The notes beneath the pieces are model-generated. The model saw only the letters and a program-made list of their open reading frames with translations. It ran no database searches and had not been told where the DNA came from. Positions 18,326 to 27,445 of a DNA stretch of 64,000 nucleotides are shown piece by piece; position 1 is the first letter of the stretch, and every line of letters starts with the position of its first letter. Source of the stretch: JAGTRP01 sp035255045 (GTDB lineage Bacteria > Pseudomonadota > Gammaproteobacteria > Burkholderiales > Rhodocyclaceae); assembly GCA_035255045.1 (NCBI GenBank), contig DATFAA010000006.1, positions 1 to 64,000 on the forward strand, in the 5' to 3' direction. Both the position numbers and the translations under genes were made by a program.

Positions 18326-19650
18326 TTCTCTTCCAGGCGGTTTTCCACGTAGGCGCGGTCGCGCAGCTGGCGCAGCCAGTCCTGGTAGGCGTCTTCCAGT
18401 TTCCGCTCGCGCAGGGCCTGCTTGGCGTTGAGCCGCCGGCGCTCCTCGGAAGCGTCGTGCTCCCGGCGCTCCAGCACCTGGATCAGGTGCATGCCGAAGG
18501 GCGACTGCACGACGCCGCTGATTTCCTTGTCCTTGAGAGCGTCCATGGCCCGCTCGAACTCGGGCACGGTGTCACCAGGGTTGAGCCAGCCCAGATCGCC
18601 ACCCTTGGCGGCGGAGCCATCCTGGGAATAGAGCCGGGCCAGTTCGGCGAAGTCGGCGCCATGGAGCAGGCGGTCCCGCAGGTTTTCGAGCTTGCGCTTG
18701 GCCTCGGCCTCGGACACCACCTCGGTGATGCGGATGAGGATGTGGCGGGCATGGGTCTGCTGCACCGGCGGCGTCGAGGCACTGCCCCGCTTGGCGATGA
18801 GCTTGAGGATATGGAAGCCGGCCGGCGAGCGCAGGATGTCGCTGACCTCACCCGGCTGCAGCTTGGCCGCTGCCTCGGCATAGAGGCCCGGCAGGCGGTC
18901 CGCCGCCCGCCAGCCCAGGTCGCCGCCCTGGAGGGCGTCGGGGGCATCGGAAAAGGCGGCGGTGAGCTGGGCGAAATTGTCCCCCTGGCGGGCCCGCGTC
19001 CAGGCCTGCTCGGCCCGGGCCCGCAGCTTCTGCAGTTGCTCCGGCGAGGCGGATTCCGGTGCCCGCAGGAGGATGTGGGCCAGTTCGTATTCCTCCACCG
19101 GACCACCGGCGGAGTCCTGGCCGGCCAGGTAGTTGTCCACTTCCCCCTCGGAGATCACCAGCTTGCTGTCCACCTCGCGCTCCCGCAGGCGGGCGAGGGT
19201 GATTTCCTCCCGGATGTCCTCCCGGAACTTGGCGAACGGGACGCCATCCTTTTCGAGGGCCTGGCGGAACTGCTGGACGGTCATCTTGTTGTTGGCGGCG
19301 ATCCGGCCGAGGGCCTGGTCGAGCTGGAGGTCGTCCACCTTGATGCCGGTCTCCCGGGCGAACTGCAACTGGACCCGGTCGGTGATCAGGCGTTCCAGCA
19401 TCTGGCGTTCGAGCACGTCCTGGGGCGGCAGGGGAGTGCCCTGCTTGCGGAGCTGCTGGAGCACATTGGCGAGCCGGCTGCGCAACTCGAAGTAGGTGAC
19501 GACTTCGTCCCCCACCACGGCGACGATGCGGTCGGCTTCCAGGGGCTCGCCGAGGGTCGTCGATCCCTTGAGGTTGAGCGCTGGCTGGGCGGCGGCCAGG
19601 CCGGACAGGAAAATCAGGAGGGGGATGAAGCGACGGACGAGCTGGATCAT
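18322..19650 (-). CDS. surA: Periplasmic peptidyl-prolyl isomerase / chaperone SurA
   Basis: SurA carries outer-membrane proteins across the periplasm to the BAM complex. The 442-residue protein has a signal peptide (FIPLLIFLSGLAAAQPAL), an N-terminal chaperone domain containing DRIVAVVGDEVVTYFEL, and two parvulin domains. The first contains GGDLGWRAADRLP and the second GGDLGWLNPGDTVPEFE. The frame is open further upstream into lptD, but the ATG at 19650, six bases after the lptD stop, starts at the signal peptide. It is the natural partner of its neighbour lptD, one of its known clients. Confidence 0.95.
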   Translation of the reverse strand: MIQLVRRFIPLLIFLSGLAAAQPALNLKGSTTLGEPLEADRIVAVVGDEVVTYFELRSRLANVLQQLRKQGTPLPPQDVLERQMLERLITDRVQLQFARETGIKVDDLQLDQALGRIAANNKMTVQQFRQALEKDGVPFAKFREDIREEITLARLREREVDSKLVISEGEVDNYLAGQDSAGGPVEEYELAHILLRAPESASPEQLQKLRARAEQAWTRARQGDNFAQLTAAFSDAPDALQGGDLGWRAADRLPGLYAEAAAKLQPGEVSDILRSPAGFHILKLIAKRGSASTPPVQQTHARHILIRITEVVSEAEAKRKLENLRDRLLHGADFAELARLYSQDGSAAKGGDLGWLNPGDTVPEFERAMDALKDKEISGVVQSPFGMHLIQVLERREHDASEERRRLNAKQALRERKLEDAYQDWLRQLRDRAYVENRLEEK

Positions 19651-19655
19651 GGAAA

Positions 19656-22205
19656 TCACTGGGTTGTCAGGAGGCTGCCGGTGGTCGGCATTTCGTTCAC
19701 TTTGCCATAGCCGGGGATGGTCCGGCGCAGAAGCTGGATGGGGCTGGAGCCGATACTGGAGAAATCGTTGAGTTCCAGCTGGAAGAAGAAGGTGGTATTG
19801 GACGTGCCGGACAAGGCTTCGAGGCGCTGCACCACGAAGCGGGCAGCCCAGCAGCTGGCATTGTATTCGAGGCCGCCGATGGCTTCGAGCAATTGCTTGT
19901 CCCGGATGGAGTAGTTGTAGCGCCCCACCGCGTACCAGTTCCTGGTGATGGGCCATTGCCCGGCGATGTCCACCTGCTCCACCTGGCCGATCCCCAGGGC
20001 ATCCCGGGTGAAGCGGTAGCTGGCCGAGATCACCTTGGCCAAGTCAGGCTGGTAGCGGGCCCCCACCGAATAACGCTCATTCTGGTGCCGGTCATAGCTG
20101 TATTCCCAGGCAGCATCCACGTAGGTCTTGGGCAGCACCACACCGTTGAAGGCGGCCAGGAAATTGGAGAAGTCCTCGTTGCGGACGCTTTCCCCCGGGA
20201 TGGTGACCCGCTGCTGGCGGAAGTAGTAGCGCTGGCCGACCATGGCCTTGAAGCGCTCGGCGCCGCTGACGGCGTCCAGGTAGCGGGTCGTCACCGCCGC
20301 GGTCAGCTGGTTGGCGTCGTTGATCCGGTCGAAGCCCAGGTAACGGTTCTCGTTGAAAATTTGCGAGAAATTGAAGTCGGCGATGGCGGTGTCGAAGAGC
20401 GGAATCTTGCTCTGATCCCGGTAGGGGATGTACACATAGAAGAGGCGCGGCTCCAGGGTCTGGATGTAATCGCCGGTGCCGAACCACTTGGTGTCCCGCT
20501 CGAAGAAAACGGTGGAATCGAGGGTGAAGGTCGGCAGCACCCGGCTGATGCTGCTCGGGTCCCCTGCCGCCTGGCGCTCGAGACCGTACTGGGTGGCGTG
20601 GAGACCGATCTTGGGCAGGATGGTGAAGGACGGATTGACGATCGGCAGGGTGGCCTGGGGATAGAACACCGCCCGGGAGCCCTGCACCAGGGTGGGATGC
20701 TCGAACCGGGAGTACTGCCCGAAGAGGCTGAAATCGGTCTTGTAGACATCGGGCAGCCGGCCCGAGAAGGTCATCTGGGGCTCGATGAAATAGGGCCGCG
20801 TCACGCTCGGATCGATGCGCAGTGTCTGGTAGCGCAGCAGCTGCATGTTGGCGGCCCACCAGGTGCCCGGTACGTAGTTGAGGGCCAGCTGGCGGGGCAG
20901 CTGAGACTGGGAGGTCTGCAGTAGCCGGGATGAGAAGTCTTGCCAGTAGGTATTGTCCGAGACGCCGTTCCAGTTAACGTTGGCAGTCAGCCCCTGTCCC
21001 AGGTTGTGGACATGGGCGATGCCGTACGCGTAGCGGGAGCGGTTCTCCATCTGGTCGTTAGGCAGGTATTCGAGCCGCGTGGTACCTGTGTAGTTGTAGC
21101 CCGCGTAGCGCCCTTCCCCACCGAGCTGGAAGCCGCGCTTGCTCATTTCCCGCGGGTACAGGGTAAGGTCGTAATTGGGGGCGATGTTCCAGTAGTAGGG
21201 CAGGGTGATATCCACCCCGTTCTTGCTGGAAGCAGAAAAATTGCCCGCCAGGAAGCCCGACTTGCGCTGCCGATTGAGGGAGAAGGAAGCGCTCGGTGCA
21301 TAGAAGATGGGCACGCCCTCGAACACCAGGCTGGTGCTCTTGGCGGTGCCCTCCTCCCGGTCGTAGTCGAGCTTCATTTCCCTGGCCCGGATGTACCAGT
21401 CGGGGTCGTCGGCCCTGCAGGTGGAATAGGTGGCGTCGGTCAGGCGGACCTGGTTCTCGCCCTCGAAGTCGATGCGCTCGGCATGGCCGTAACCCTCGGT
21501 GGAGCGGCGCGGCGGAACCGTGGTGGGCAGGCCGTAGCTCGACGGCACGCTGATCATGAGGGGGGCGCTGCCGGTGGTCGCCGTGGCGCCGACCGCCGTG
21601 GTCACCGCCGTCACCGGCCGGTAGAAGCGGCTCCGCACTTCCTTCTTGAACTTGTAGTCCGCCTCCTCGAAGAAGCCGACCTGCTCCCCCAGCTTCATCC
21701 GCAGATGGGGGCCGCTCAGCTCGTCGTCCTGCTGCAGCAGGCGCACATGCCCCAGGGCTTCGACCTCGTCCTCCAGGGACCAGTAGGTCACCTTGTCCGC
21801 CAGCAGGCGGGAGCCCACCTTGCGCACTTCTACATTGCCCTCGGCCTCGGTGACTTCCTCGCTGCGGCCCTTGATCTGATCGGCAATGATGAAAATCGGA
21901 AGTTCCTCCTTGGGCTTGGGAGGAGAGGAAGGCTGGGGCAGTCCGGGCACCGGCGGGGACCTGTCCGTCGGCGGGGGATTGAGGGTGTCGAACTTGCGCT
22001 CGACCCGCAGGGGCAGGGATTGGTCGTCGGCGGCCAGGACGAAGGAAGCGATTCCCGAGTCTCCCGCGTCGGGCAGCCAGGACGTGCCGACCTCCTCCAG
22101 TGCGGGCGCGGCGGGCGCCGAATCCGGGTCAGCCAGGGCGGCCTGGGATCCGGCGAAAGCACAGCACATGAAAAGGGCGAGCGGTCTGCGGTGGAAACCG
22201 GGCAT
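19656..22205 (-). CDS. lptD: LPS-assembly protein LptD
   Basis: LptD is the outer-membrane barrel that inserts lipopolysaccharide with LptE. The 849-residue protein has a signal peptide ending near ALAD at residue 26, a Pro-rich linker, an LptA-like domain (FIIADQIKGRSEEVTEAEGN) and a long barrel domain. Only two cysteines remain in the mature protein (in STCRADD and NASCWAARF), compared with four in E. coli, so one inter-domain disulfide is possible instead of two. A low-complexity Ala/Thr-rich insert lies in the N-terminal domain before RIDFEGENQVRLTDA. It heads the lptD-surA-pdxA-rsmA operon and faces amgK. Confidence 0.95.
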   Translation of the reverse strand: MPGFHRRPLALFMCCAFAGSQAALADPDSAPAAPALEEVGTSWLPDAGDSGIASFVLAADDQSLPLRVERKFDTLNPPPTDRSPPVPGLPQPSSPPKPKEELPIFIIADQIKGRSEEVTEAEGNVEVRKVGSRLLADKVTYWSLEDEVEALGHVRLLQQDDELSGPHLRMKLGEQVGFFEEADYKFKKEVRSRFYRPVTAVTTAVGATATTGSAPLMISVPSSYGLPTTVPPRRSTEGYGHAERIDFEGENQVRLTDATYSTCRADDPDWYIRAREMKLDYDREEGTAKSTSLVFEGVPIFYAPSASFSLNRQRKSGFLAGNFSASSKNGVDITLPYYWNIAPNYDLTLYPREMSKRGFQLGGEGRYAGYNYTGTTRLEYLPNDQMENRSRYAYGIAHVHNLGQGLTANVNWNGVSDNTYWQDFSSRLLQTSQSQLPRQLALNYVPGTWWAANMQLLRYQTLRIDPSVTRPYFIEPQMTFSGRLPDVYKTDFSLFGQYSRFEHPTLVQGSRAVFYPQATLPIVNPSFTILPKIGLHATQYGLERQAAGDPSSISRVLPTFTLDSTVFFERDTKWFGTGDYIQTLEPRLFYVYIPYRDQSKIPLFDTAIADFNFSQIFNENRYLGFDRINDANQLTAAVTTRYLDAVSGAERFKAMVGQRYYFRQQRVTIPGESVRNEDFSNFLAAFNGVVLPKTYVDAAWEYSYDRHQNERYSVGARYQPDLAKVISASYRFTRDALGIGQVEQVDIAGQWPITRNWYAVGRYNYSIRDKQLLEAIGGLEYNASCWAARFVVQRLEALSGTSNTTFFFQLELNDFSSIGSSPIQLLRRTIPGYGKVNEMPTTGSLLTTQ

Positions 22206-22267
22206 GCGAAATGGCGGGGAGCTAGGAACGGGAGGGTTGGCGCCGCGGTCGATAGCTGGGCGGATGT

Positions 22268-22285
22268 TAGAATCTGAGCATTCTA
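22268..22285. promoter_or_regulatory. Divergent -10 elements between lptD and amgK
   Basis: TAGAAT at 22268-22273 and ATTCTA at 22280-22285 form an inverted repeat, so each strand carries a TAGAAT hexamer. The plus-strand copy is 47 bases before the amgK start, and the minus-strand copy is about 75 bases before the lptD start. It may be two face-to-face promoters or an operator. Confidence 0.4.
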
Positions 22286-22320
22286 CATCGAACTACCGTT
22301 CCCTCTACCGTATTGACCTC

Positions 22321-23334
22321 ATGTCACGCGATCAACTTCTTCACGACTGGGTGGCCAAGCGCTTTCCCGACCAGACAGTCGCCATCGCCCCCGCTTCGGC
22401 CGACGCCAGCTTCCGCCGCTATTTCCGCCTGACCCTGGCCGACGGCAGCACCCGCATCCTGATGGACGCCCCGCCCGACAAGGAGGATTGCCGCCCCTTC
22501 ATCCAGGTCGCCGGGCTTCTCGCCGACGCCGGCCTGGCGGCCCCCCGCATCCTCGACCAGGACCTGGAGCAGGGCTTCCTGGTCCTCTCCGACCTCGGCC
22601 GCGTCGGCTACCTGGCCGCCCTCCAGGCCGACGACCAGCTGGCCGACGCCCTCATGCGGCCAGTGCTGGACGTGCTGGTGCGCTGGCAGCTCGCCTCCCG
22701 CCCCGGGGTCCTGCCCCCCTACGACGAGGCCCTGCTGCGGCGGGAGCTGGACCTCTTCCCGGAATGGTTCGTCGGCCGCCACCTCGGCCACGCCCTGACC
22801 GACGACGAGAAGAACGTCCTCGAGGCCACCTTCCGCTTCCTCCTGGACTCAGCCCTGGCGCAGCCCAAGGTCTACGTCCACCGGGACTTCATGCCCCGCA
22901 ACCTGATGGTTGTGGAGAGCGAAGCCACCCTGGTGCCGGGCGTCCTCGACTTCCAGGACGCCGTCTACGGCCCCATTGCCTACGACGTCGTCTCCCTCTT
23001 CCGGGATGCCTTCATCTCCTGGGACGAGGAAAGGGAACTGGACTGGGTGGTGCGCTACTGGGAGAAGGCCCGGGCCGCCGGCCTGCCGGTGCGGGCCGAC
23101 TTCGGCGAATTCTGGCGGGACTATGAATTGATGGGCCTGCAGCGCCACATCAAGGTCCTGGGCATCTTCTGCCGCCTCAAGTACCGGGACAACAAGGACA
23201 ACTACATCACCGACCTGCCCCGCTTCCTGGCCTACGCCCGCAAGACCGCCGGGCGCTACATCGCCCTCAAGCCCTTCCTGGCCCTGCTCGACACCCTGGA
23301 AGGCAAGTCCGAGGACGTGGGCTACACCTTCTGA
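22321..23334 (+). CDS. amgK: N-acetylmuramate/N-acetylglucosamine kinase AmgK
   Basis: AmgK phosphorylates the anomeric hydroxyl of cell-wall amino sugars during peptidoglycan recycling. The 337-residue protein has an aminoglycoside-phosphotransferase fold: ADASFRRYFRL and a phosphate loop at the start, the catalytic VYVHRDFMPRNLMV motif, and the metal-binding VLDFQDAVYGPIAYDVVSLF. The ATG at 22321 is the homology start. Its stop overlaps the murU start by one base, and this adjacency is the main reason to prefer AmgK over a generic phosphotransferase. Confidence 0.88.
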   Translation: MSRDQLLHDWVAKRFPDQTVAIAPASADASFRRYFRLTLADGSTRILMDAPPDKEDCRPFIQVAGLLADAGLAAPRILDQDLEQGFLVLSDLGRVGYLAALQADDQLADALMRPVLDVLVRWQLASRPGVLPPYDEALLRRELDLFPEWFVGRHLGHALTDDEKNVLEATFRFLLDSALAQPKVYVHRDFMPRNLMVVESEATLVPGVLDFQDAVYGPIAYDVVSLFRDAFISWDEERELDWVVRYWEKARAAGLPVRADFGEFWRDYELMGLQRHIKVLGIFCRLKYRDNKDNYITDLPRFLAYARKTAGRYIALKPFLALLDTLEGKSEDVGYTF

Positions 23335-23999
23335 TGAAAGCCATGATCCTGGCGGCGGGGCGCGGCGAGCGCATGCGCCCCCTCACCGACCGCACCCCCA
23401 AGCCCCTGCTCCAGGCCGGCGGCAAGCCCCTCATCGTCTGGCACCTGGAACGCCTGGCCGCCGCCGGCTTCCGGGACATCGTCATCAACCACGCCCATCT
23501 GGGCGAGCAGATCGAAGCCGCCCTCGGGGATGGGTCCCGCTGGGGACTCGCCATCCGTTACTCCCCCGAGCCGCCCGGCGCCCTGGAAACGGCCGGCGGC
23601 ATCGCCAACGCCCTGCCCCTGCTGGGCGGCGATCCCTTCCTGGTGGTCAATGGCGACATCTGGTGCGACTGGGATTTCAACCGGGCCCACCGCCTCGCCG
23701 ACCGCCTCGCCCATCTGGTCATGGTCGCCAACCCGGCCCACCATGCCGGCGGCGACTTCGGCCTCGAAGGCGAGCGGGTGACCTTCGCCACCGCCGGGGA
23801 AACCCTCACCTACGCCGGCATCGGCGTCTTCTCGCCGGCCTTCTTCGCCCAAGTACCCCGGGGCCAGGCCCTCAAGCTGCGGCCCCTCCTGGACGCCGCC
23901 ATCGCCGACCGCAGCCTCACCGGGGAACGGCACACCGGCCGCTGGGTCGACGTAGGGACGCCGGAACGCCTGGCCGAACTGGATAGGGAGCTGTCATGA
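23334..23999 (+). CDS. murU: N-acetylmuramate alpha-1-phosphate uridylyltransferase MurU
   Basis: MurU makes UDP-MurNAc from MurNAc-1-phosphate, closing a recycling loop that bypasses de novo MurA. The 221-residue nucleotidyltransferase begins MKAMILAAGRGERMRPLTD with TPKPLL, and carries the metal-binding VVNGDIWCDWDF motif. Together with amgK it forms a recycling pathway known to reduce fosfomycin sensitivity in pseudomonads. Its stop overlaps the pepP start. Confidence 0.88.
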   Translation: MKAMILAAGRGERMRPLTDRTPKPLLQAGGKPLIVWHLERLAAAGFRDIVINHAHLGEQIEAALGDGSRWGLAIRYSPEPPGALETAGGIANALPLLGGDPFLVVNGDIWCDWDFNRAHRLADRLAHLVMVANPAHHAGGDFGLEGERVTFATAGETLTYAGIGVFSPAFFAQVPRGQALKLRPLLDAAIADRSLTGERHTGRWVDVGTPERLAELDRELS

Positions 24000-25294
24000 G
24001 CCACGCCCATTTCCTCGCCCGCAGGAAGCGCCTCCTGCAAGCCATCGGCGACGGCGTCGCCGTCGTGCCCACGGCCCCCGAGGCTATCCGCAACCGGGAC
24101 GCCCATTATCCCTACCGCTTCGACAGCTACTTCTGGTACCTCACCGGCTTCCCCGAGCCGGAGGCGGTCCTGGTCCTGGTGGGGGGCAAGAAGCCCAAGT
24201 CCATCCTGTTCTGCCGGGAAAAGAACGAGGAAAGGGAAATCTGGGACGGCTTCCGTTACGGCCCCAGGGGCGCCAAGGAAGCCTTCGGCTTCGACGCCGC
24301 CTACCCCATCGAGCAGTTCGACCGGAAGCTGCCCGAGCTCCTCGCCGACCGCCCCGCCCTCTGGCATTCCATCGGCCACGACAGCACCTGGGACGCCCGC
24401 ATCGGCGCCGCCCTCAATGCCGTCCGGGCCCTGGGCCGGGCCGGCAAGCGGGCGCCCCGGGCGGTGCACGACCTGCGGGCCGAACTGGATGCCATGCGCC
24501 TGGTCAAGGACGCCCACGAGATCGACACCATGCGCCGCGCCGCCGACATCGCCAGCGCCGGCCATGCCCGGGCCATGCGGGCCTGCCGCCCCGGCGTCGC
24601 CGAATACGAACTGGAGGCGGAACTGACCTACGAGTTCCGCCGCCGCGGCGCCGACGGCCACGCCTACACCCCCATCGTCGCCGGCGGCACCAGTGCCTGC
24701 GTCCTCCACTACGTCTCCAACAACAAGGTCCTGGCCGACAATACCCTGGTCCTCATCGATGCCGGCTGCGAAGTGGAGGGGTACGCCGCCGACATCACCC
24801 GCAGCTTCCCGGTGAATGGCCGCTTCAACACCGCCCAGCGGGACGTGTACCAGATCGTGCTGGCCGCCCAGTCGGCTGCCTTCGCCGCCATCGGCCCCGG
24901 CCGCCACTTCATGGAGGCCCACGAGGCCGCCCTGCGCATCCTCACCCGCGGCCTGGTGGACCTGGGGCTTCTCAAGGGCCAGGTGGACGGTCTCATCGAG
25001 CAGGAAGCCTACAAGCGCTTCTACATGCACCGCACCGGCCACTGGCTGGGCCTGGACGTGCACGACGCCGGCGACTACAAGATCGGCGGCGACTGGACGC
25101 CTCTCGTCCCGGGCATGACCGTCACCGTCGAGCCCGGCCTCTACATCCGCCCCGGGGCCGACATCCCGCCCGCCCTGGCCGGCATCGGCATCCGCATCGA
25201 GGACGACGTAGTGGTCACCGAAACCGGCTGCGATATCTACACCACCGCCCCCCGGACGGTGGCTGAGATCGAGGAGGTCATGATCCGTGAGTGA
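23996..25294 (+). CDS. pepP: Xaa-Pro aminopeptidase
   Basis: PepP removes an N-terminal residue preceding proline. The 432-residue protein has a creatinase-like N-terminal domain and a pita-bread metal domain. The dimanganese ligands are recognisable in LIDAGCEVEGYAADITRSF, HRTGHWLGLDVHD, TVEPGLYI and GIRIEDDVVVTETG. It overlaps murU upstream and ubiH downstream. The pepP-ubiH adjacency is conserved with enterobacteria. Confidence 0.95.
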   Translation: MSHAHFLARRKRLLQAIGDGVAVVPTAPEAIRNRDAHYPYRFDSYFWYLTGFPEPEAVLVLVGGKKPKSILFCREKNEEREIWDGFRYGPRGAKEAFGFDAAYPIEQFDRKLPELLADRPALWHSIGHDSTWDARIGAALNAVRALGRAGKRAPRAVHDLRAELDAMRLVKDAHEIDTMRRAADIASAGHARAMRACRPGVAEYELEAELTYEFRRRGADGHAYTPIVAGGTSACVLHYVSNNKVLADNTLVLIDAGCEVEGYAADITRSFPVNGRFNTAQRDVYQIVLAAQSAAFAAIGPGRHFMEAHEAALRILTRGLVDLGLLKGQVDGLIEQEAYKRFYMHRTGHWLGLDVHDAGDYKIGGDWTPLVPGMTVTVEPGLYIRPGADIPPALAGIGIRIEDDVVVTETGCDIYTTAPRTVAEIEEVMIRE

Positions 25295-26429
25295 GCTGCC
25301 CCAGCGGGTCGACATCCTGGTGATCGGCGCCGGGCCGGTGGGCATGACCCTGGCCCGGGCCCTGGCGGACGGCCCCTACACCACCCTGCTGATCGACCGC
25401 CGTCGGCTGGGTGGGCGCGAGGACGACCCCCGCGCCCTGGCCCTGTCCCACGGCGCCCGCCAGCTCCTGGAACGCCTCGGCGCCTGGCCCGGCCGCGCCG
25501 CCACCCCGATCGAGACCATCCACGTCTCCCACCGGGGCGGCTTCGGCCGTGCCCTCATCGACCGCCGGGATTACGGCCTCGCCGCCCTCGGCTACGTGGT
25601 CCGCTACCCGGCCCTGGCGACGGCCCTGGCGGCCCGGCTGCCGGCCGGGAGCATCCTCGAGGAGACCGAGGTCGAGGACCTGGCCCCCGGCCCCGACGGA
25701 GTCACCGTGACCCTGCGCCGGCACGGGGAAGTCCACCGCCTCCTGGCCTCCCTCGTGGTCCATGCCGAGGGCACGCCGGCCGACGGCCCCGGGGTGCGGG
25801 TCAGCGACTACCGCCAGCACGCGGTCATCGCCGAGGTCCGCCCGGTCCCGGCCCACGGCCGCCAGGCCTGGGAACGCTTCACCCCGGACGGTCCCCTGGC
25901 CCTGCTGCCCCTGGGGGACGACTACTCGGTGGTGTTCACCCTGCCGCCGGAGAAGGCGGACCGCATCATGACCCTGGACGACGCCGGCTTCCTCGCCGCC
26001 CTGCGCGCCCAGTTCGGCGGCCGCCTGGATTTCGCTTCCACCGGCCCCCGCTTCCGCTTCCCTCTGGCGCTGCGCCTGCGGGAGCAGCTGGTGGCGGGCC
26101 GCGAGGTGTGGATCGGCAACGCCGCCCAGACCTTGCATCCGGTCTCCGGCCAGGGCTTCAACCTGGGGCTGCGGGACGCCTGGCAGCTGGCTGAGGCCCT
26201 CCTGGCGGACGGTCTCGGCGACCAGACCCTGGCCGCCTACGCCCGGGGCCGGCGCCTGGACCGCCAGGGCGGCGCCCTGTTCACCGACAGCATCGTCCGC
26301 GCCTTCTCCAGCGACTTCGGGCCCCTGAAACTGGCCCGCGGCCTTGGCCTCCTGGCCCTCGACCTCTTCCCGCCCGCCCGCCATTTCATCGCCCGACGCA
26401 TGATCTGGGGCGCCCGGGCCTGGCCATGA
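25287..26429 (+). CDS. ubiH: UbiH-family ubiquinone biosynthesis hydroxylase
   Basis: This FAD-dependent monooxygenase family hydroxylates the ubiquinone ring. The 380-residue protein starts with the FAD motif LVIGAGPVGMTLARAL and ends with the second FAD motif GNAAQTLHPVSGQGFNLGLRDAW. The start is a GTG at 25287 overlapping the pepP stop by eight bases. UbiH, UbiF and UbiI are hard to tell apart by sequence alone; position after pepP favours UbiH. Its stop overlaps the start of a prenyltransferase gene. Confidence 0.85.
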   Translation: MSELPQRVDILVIGAGPVGMTLARALADGPYTTLLIDRRRLGGREDDPRALALSHGARQLLERLGAWPGRAATPIETIHVSHRGGFGRALIDRRDYGLAALGYVVRYPALATALAARLPAGSILEETEVEDLAPGPDGVTVTLRRHGEVHRLLASLVVHAEGTPADGPGVRVSDYRQHAVIAEVRPVPAHGRQAWERFTPDGPLALLPLGDDYSVVFTLPPEKADRIMTLDDAGFLAALRAQFGGRLDFASTGPRFRFPLALRLREQLVAGREVWIGNAAQTLHPVSGQGFNLGLRDAWQLAEALLADGLGDQTLAAYARGRRLDRQGGALFTDSIVRAFSSDFGPLKLARGLGLLALDLFPPARHFIARRMIWGARAWP

Positions 26430-27376
26430 AGTCCGGACGGGCCGCCATCCCTGCCTCCGCCCCGCAGGCCCCGGCCGCCGCCGCGCCGCCCTCGCCCTGG
26501 CGCATCTGGTTCCTGGCCCTGCGCCCCCGGACCCTGTCGGTTTCCCTGTCGCCGGTCCTGGTCGGCACCGCCGCCGCCTGGCATGACCACGGACGCATCC
26601 TCTGGCTGCCCCTGTTGGCCGCCATCCTGGCCGCCGCCTTCATCCAGATCGGCACCAACCTGTTCAACGACGTCGGCGACTTCCTGCGCGGCACCGATAC
26701 CCCGGACCGCCTGGGACCGCCCCGGGCCACCGCCCAGGGCTGGCTGACCCCGGCCCAGGTCCAGGCCGGGGCGTGGACGGCCTTCGGCCTCGCCTTCCTG
26801 TGCGGCATCTACCTCGCCGTCCATGGCGGCTGGCCCATCGTCGCCATCGGTTTGGCGTCCCTGGCGGCCGGCTGGGCCTACACCGGTGGACCGGCGCCCA
26901 TCGCCTACCGGCCCCTGGGGGAAGTTTTCGTGTGGATCTTCTTCGGCCTGGTGGCGGTGGGGGGCAGCTACTACCTGCAGACCTTCACCCTCAGCGCCAC
27001 GGCCCTGGCCGCCGCCGCCCTGGTCGGGCTGCACGCCGCCGCCGTCATCACCGTGAACAACTACCGGGACCTGGATGGCGACGCCCGCAGCGGCAAGCGC
27101 ACCCTCGCCGTCGTCCTCGGCCGCCCGGCCACCTGCCGCATCTACCAGGCCGAGATGCTGCTGCCCTACCTGCTGCTGCCCGTCTTCGCCGGCGCCCTGG
27201 GCTGGGCCGCCCTCCTGCCCCTGGCTTCCCTGCCCATGGCCCTGGGGCTGCTGGGGCGCTTCCGGTGGGAGCCGCCGGGTCCCGTCTTCAACCAGATCCT
27301 CGGCGCCACCGCACGCCTCCAGCTCGTCTTCGCCCTCCTGCTGGCGATCGCCTTGATGGCCCCATCATTATCCTGA
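26426..27376 (+). CDS. MenA-like UbiA-family prenyltransferase
   Basis: The 316-residue protein has eight or nine membrane segments. It carries the two Asp-rich motifs of the UbiA superfamily: NLFNDVGDFLRGTD (first) and NYRDLDGDARSGKRTLAV (second). Both resemble 1,4-dihydroxy-2-naphthoate prenyltransferase (MenA) more than UbiA, where the first is typically N-DxxD with a different flank. No other menaquinone gene is nearby. It could serve a menaquinone or another quinone pathway. The N terminus is unusually Ala/Pro-rich. It overlaps ubiH as ATGA, so it sits in a quinone-related operon. Confidence 0.75.
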   Translation: MKSGRAAIPASAPQAPAAAAPPSPWRIWFLALRPRTLSVSLSPVLVGTAAAWHDHGRILWLPLLAAILAAAFIQIGTNLFNDVGDFLRGTDTPDRLGPPRATAQGWLTPAQVQAGAWTAFGLAFLCGIYLAVHGGWPIVAIGLASLAAGWAYTGGPAPIAYRPLGEVFVWIFFGLVAVGGSYYLQTFTLSATALAAAALVGLHAAAVITVNNYRDLDGDARSGKRTLAVVLGRPATCRIYQAEMLLPYLLLPVFAGALGWAALLPLASLPMALGLLGRFRWEPPGPVFNQILGATARLQLVFALLLAIALMAPSLS

Positions 27377-27400
27377 CTATTTTTTAGGCGCCATCTCGGG

Positions 27401-27406
27401 TAAAAT
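27401..27406 (+). promoter_or_regulatory. Candidate -10 element for dusB-fis
   Basis: TAAAAT is followed by a GC-rich stretch (CCCGCCCC), 40 bases before the dusB start. A GC-rich discriminator is expected for growth-rate-controlled promoters such as enterobacterial dusB-fis. The -35 region is AT-rich without a clear match. Confidence 0.4.
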
Positions 27407-27445
27407 CCCGCCCCTTCCCCTGCTTTTTCCCCGCGCCGTCAGTCC

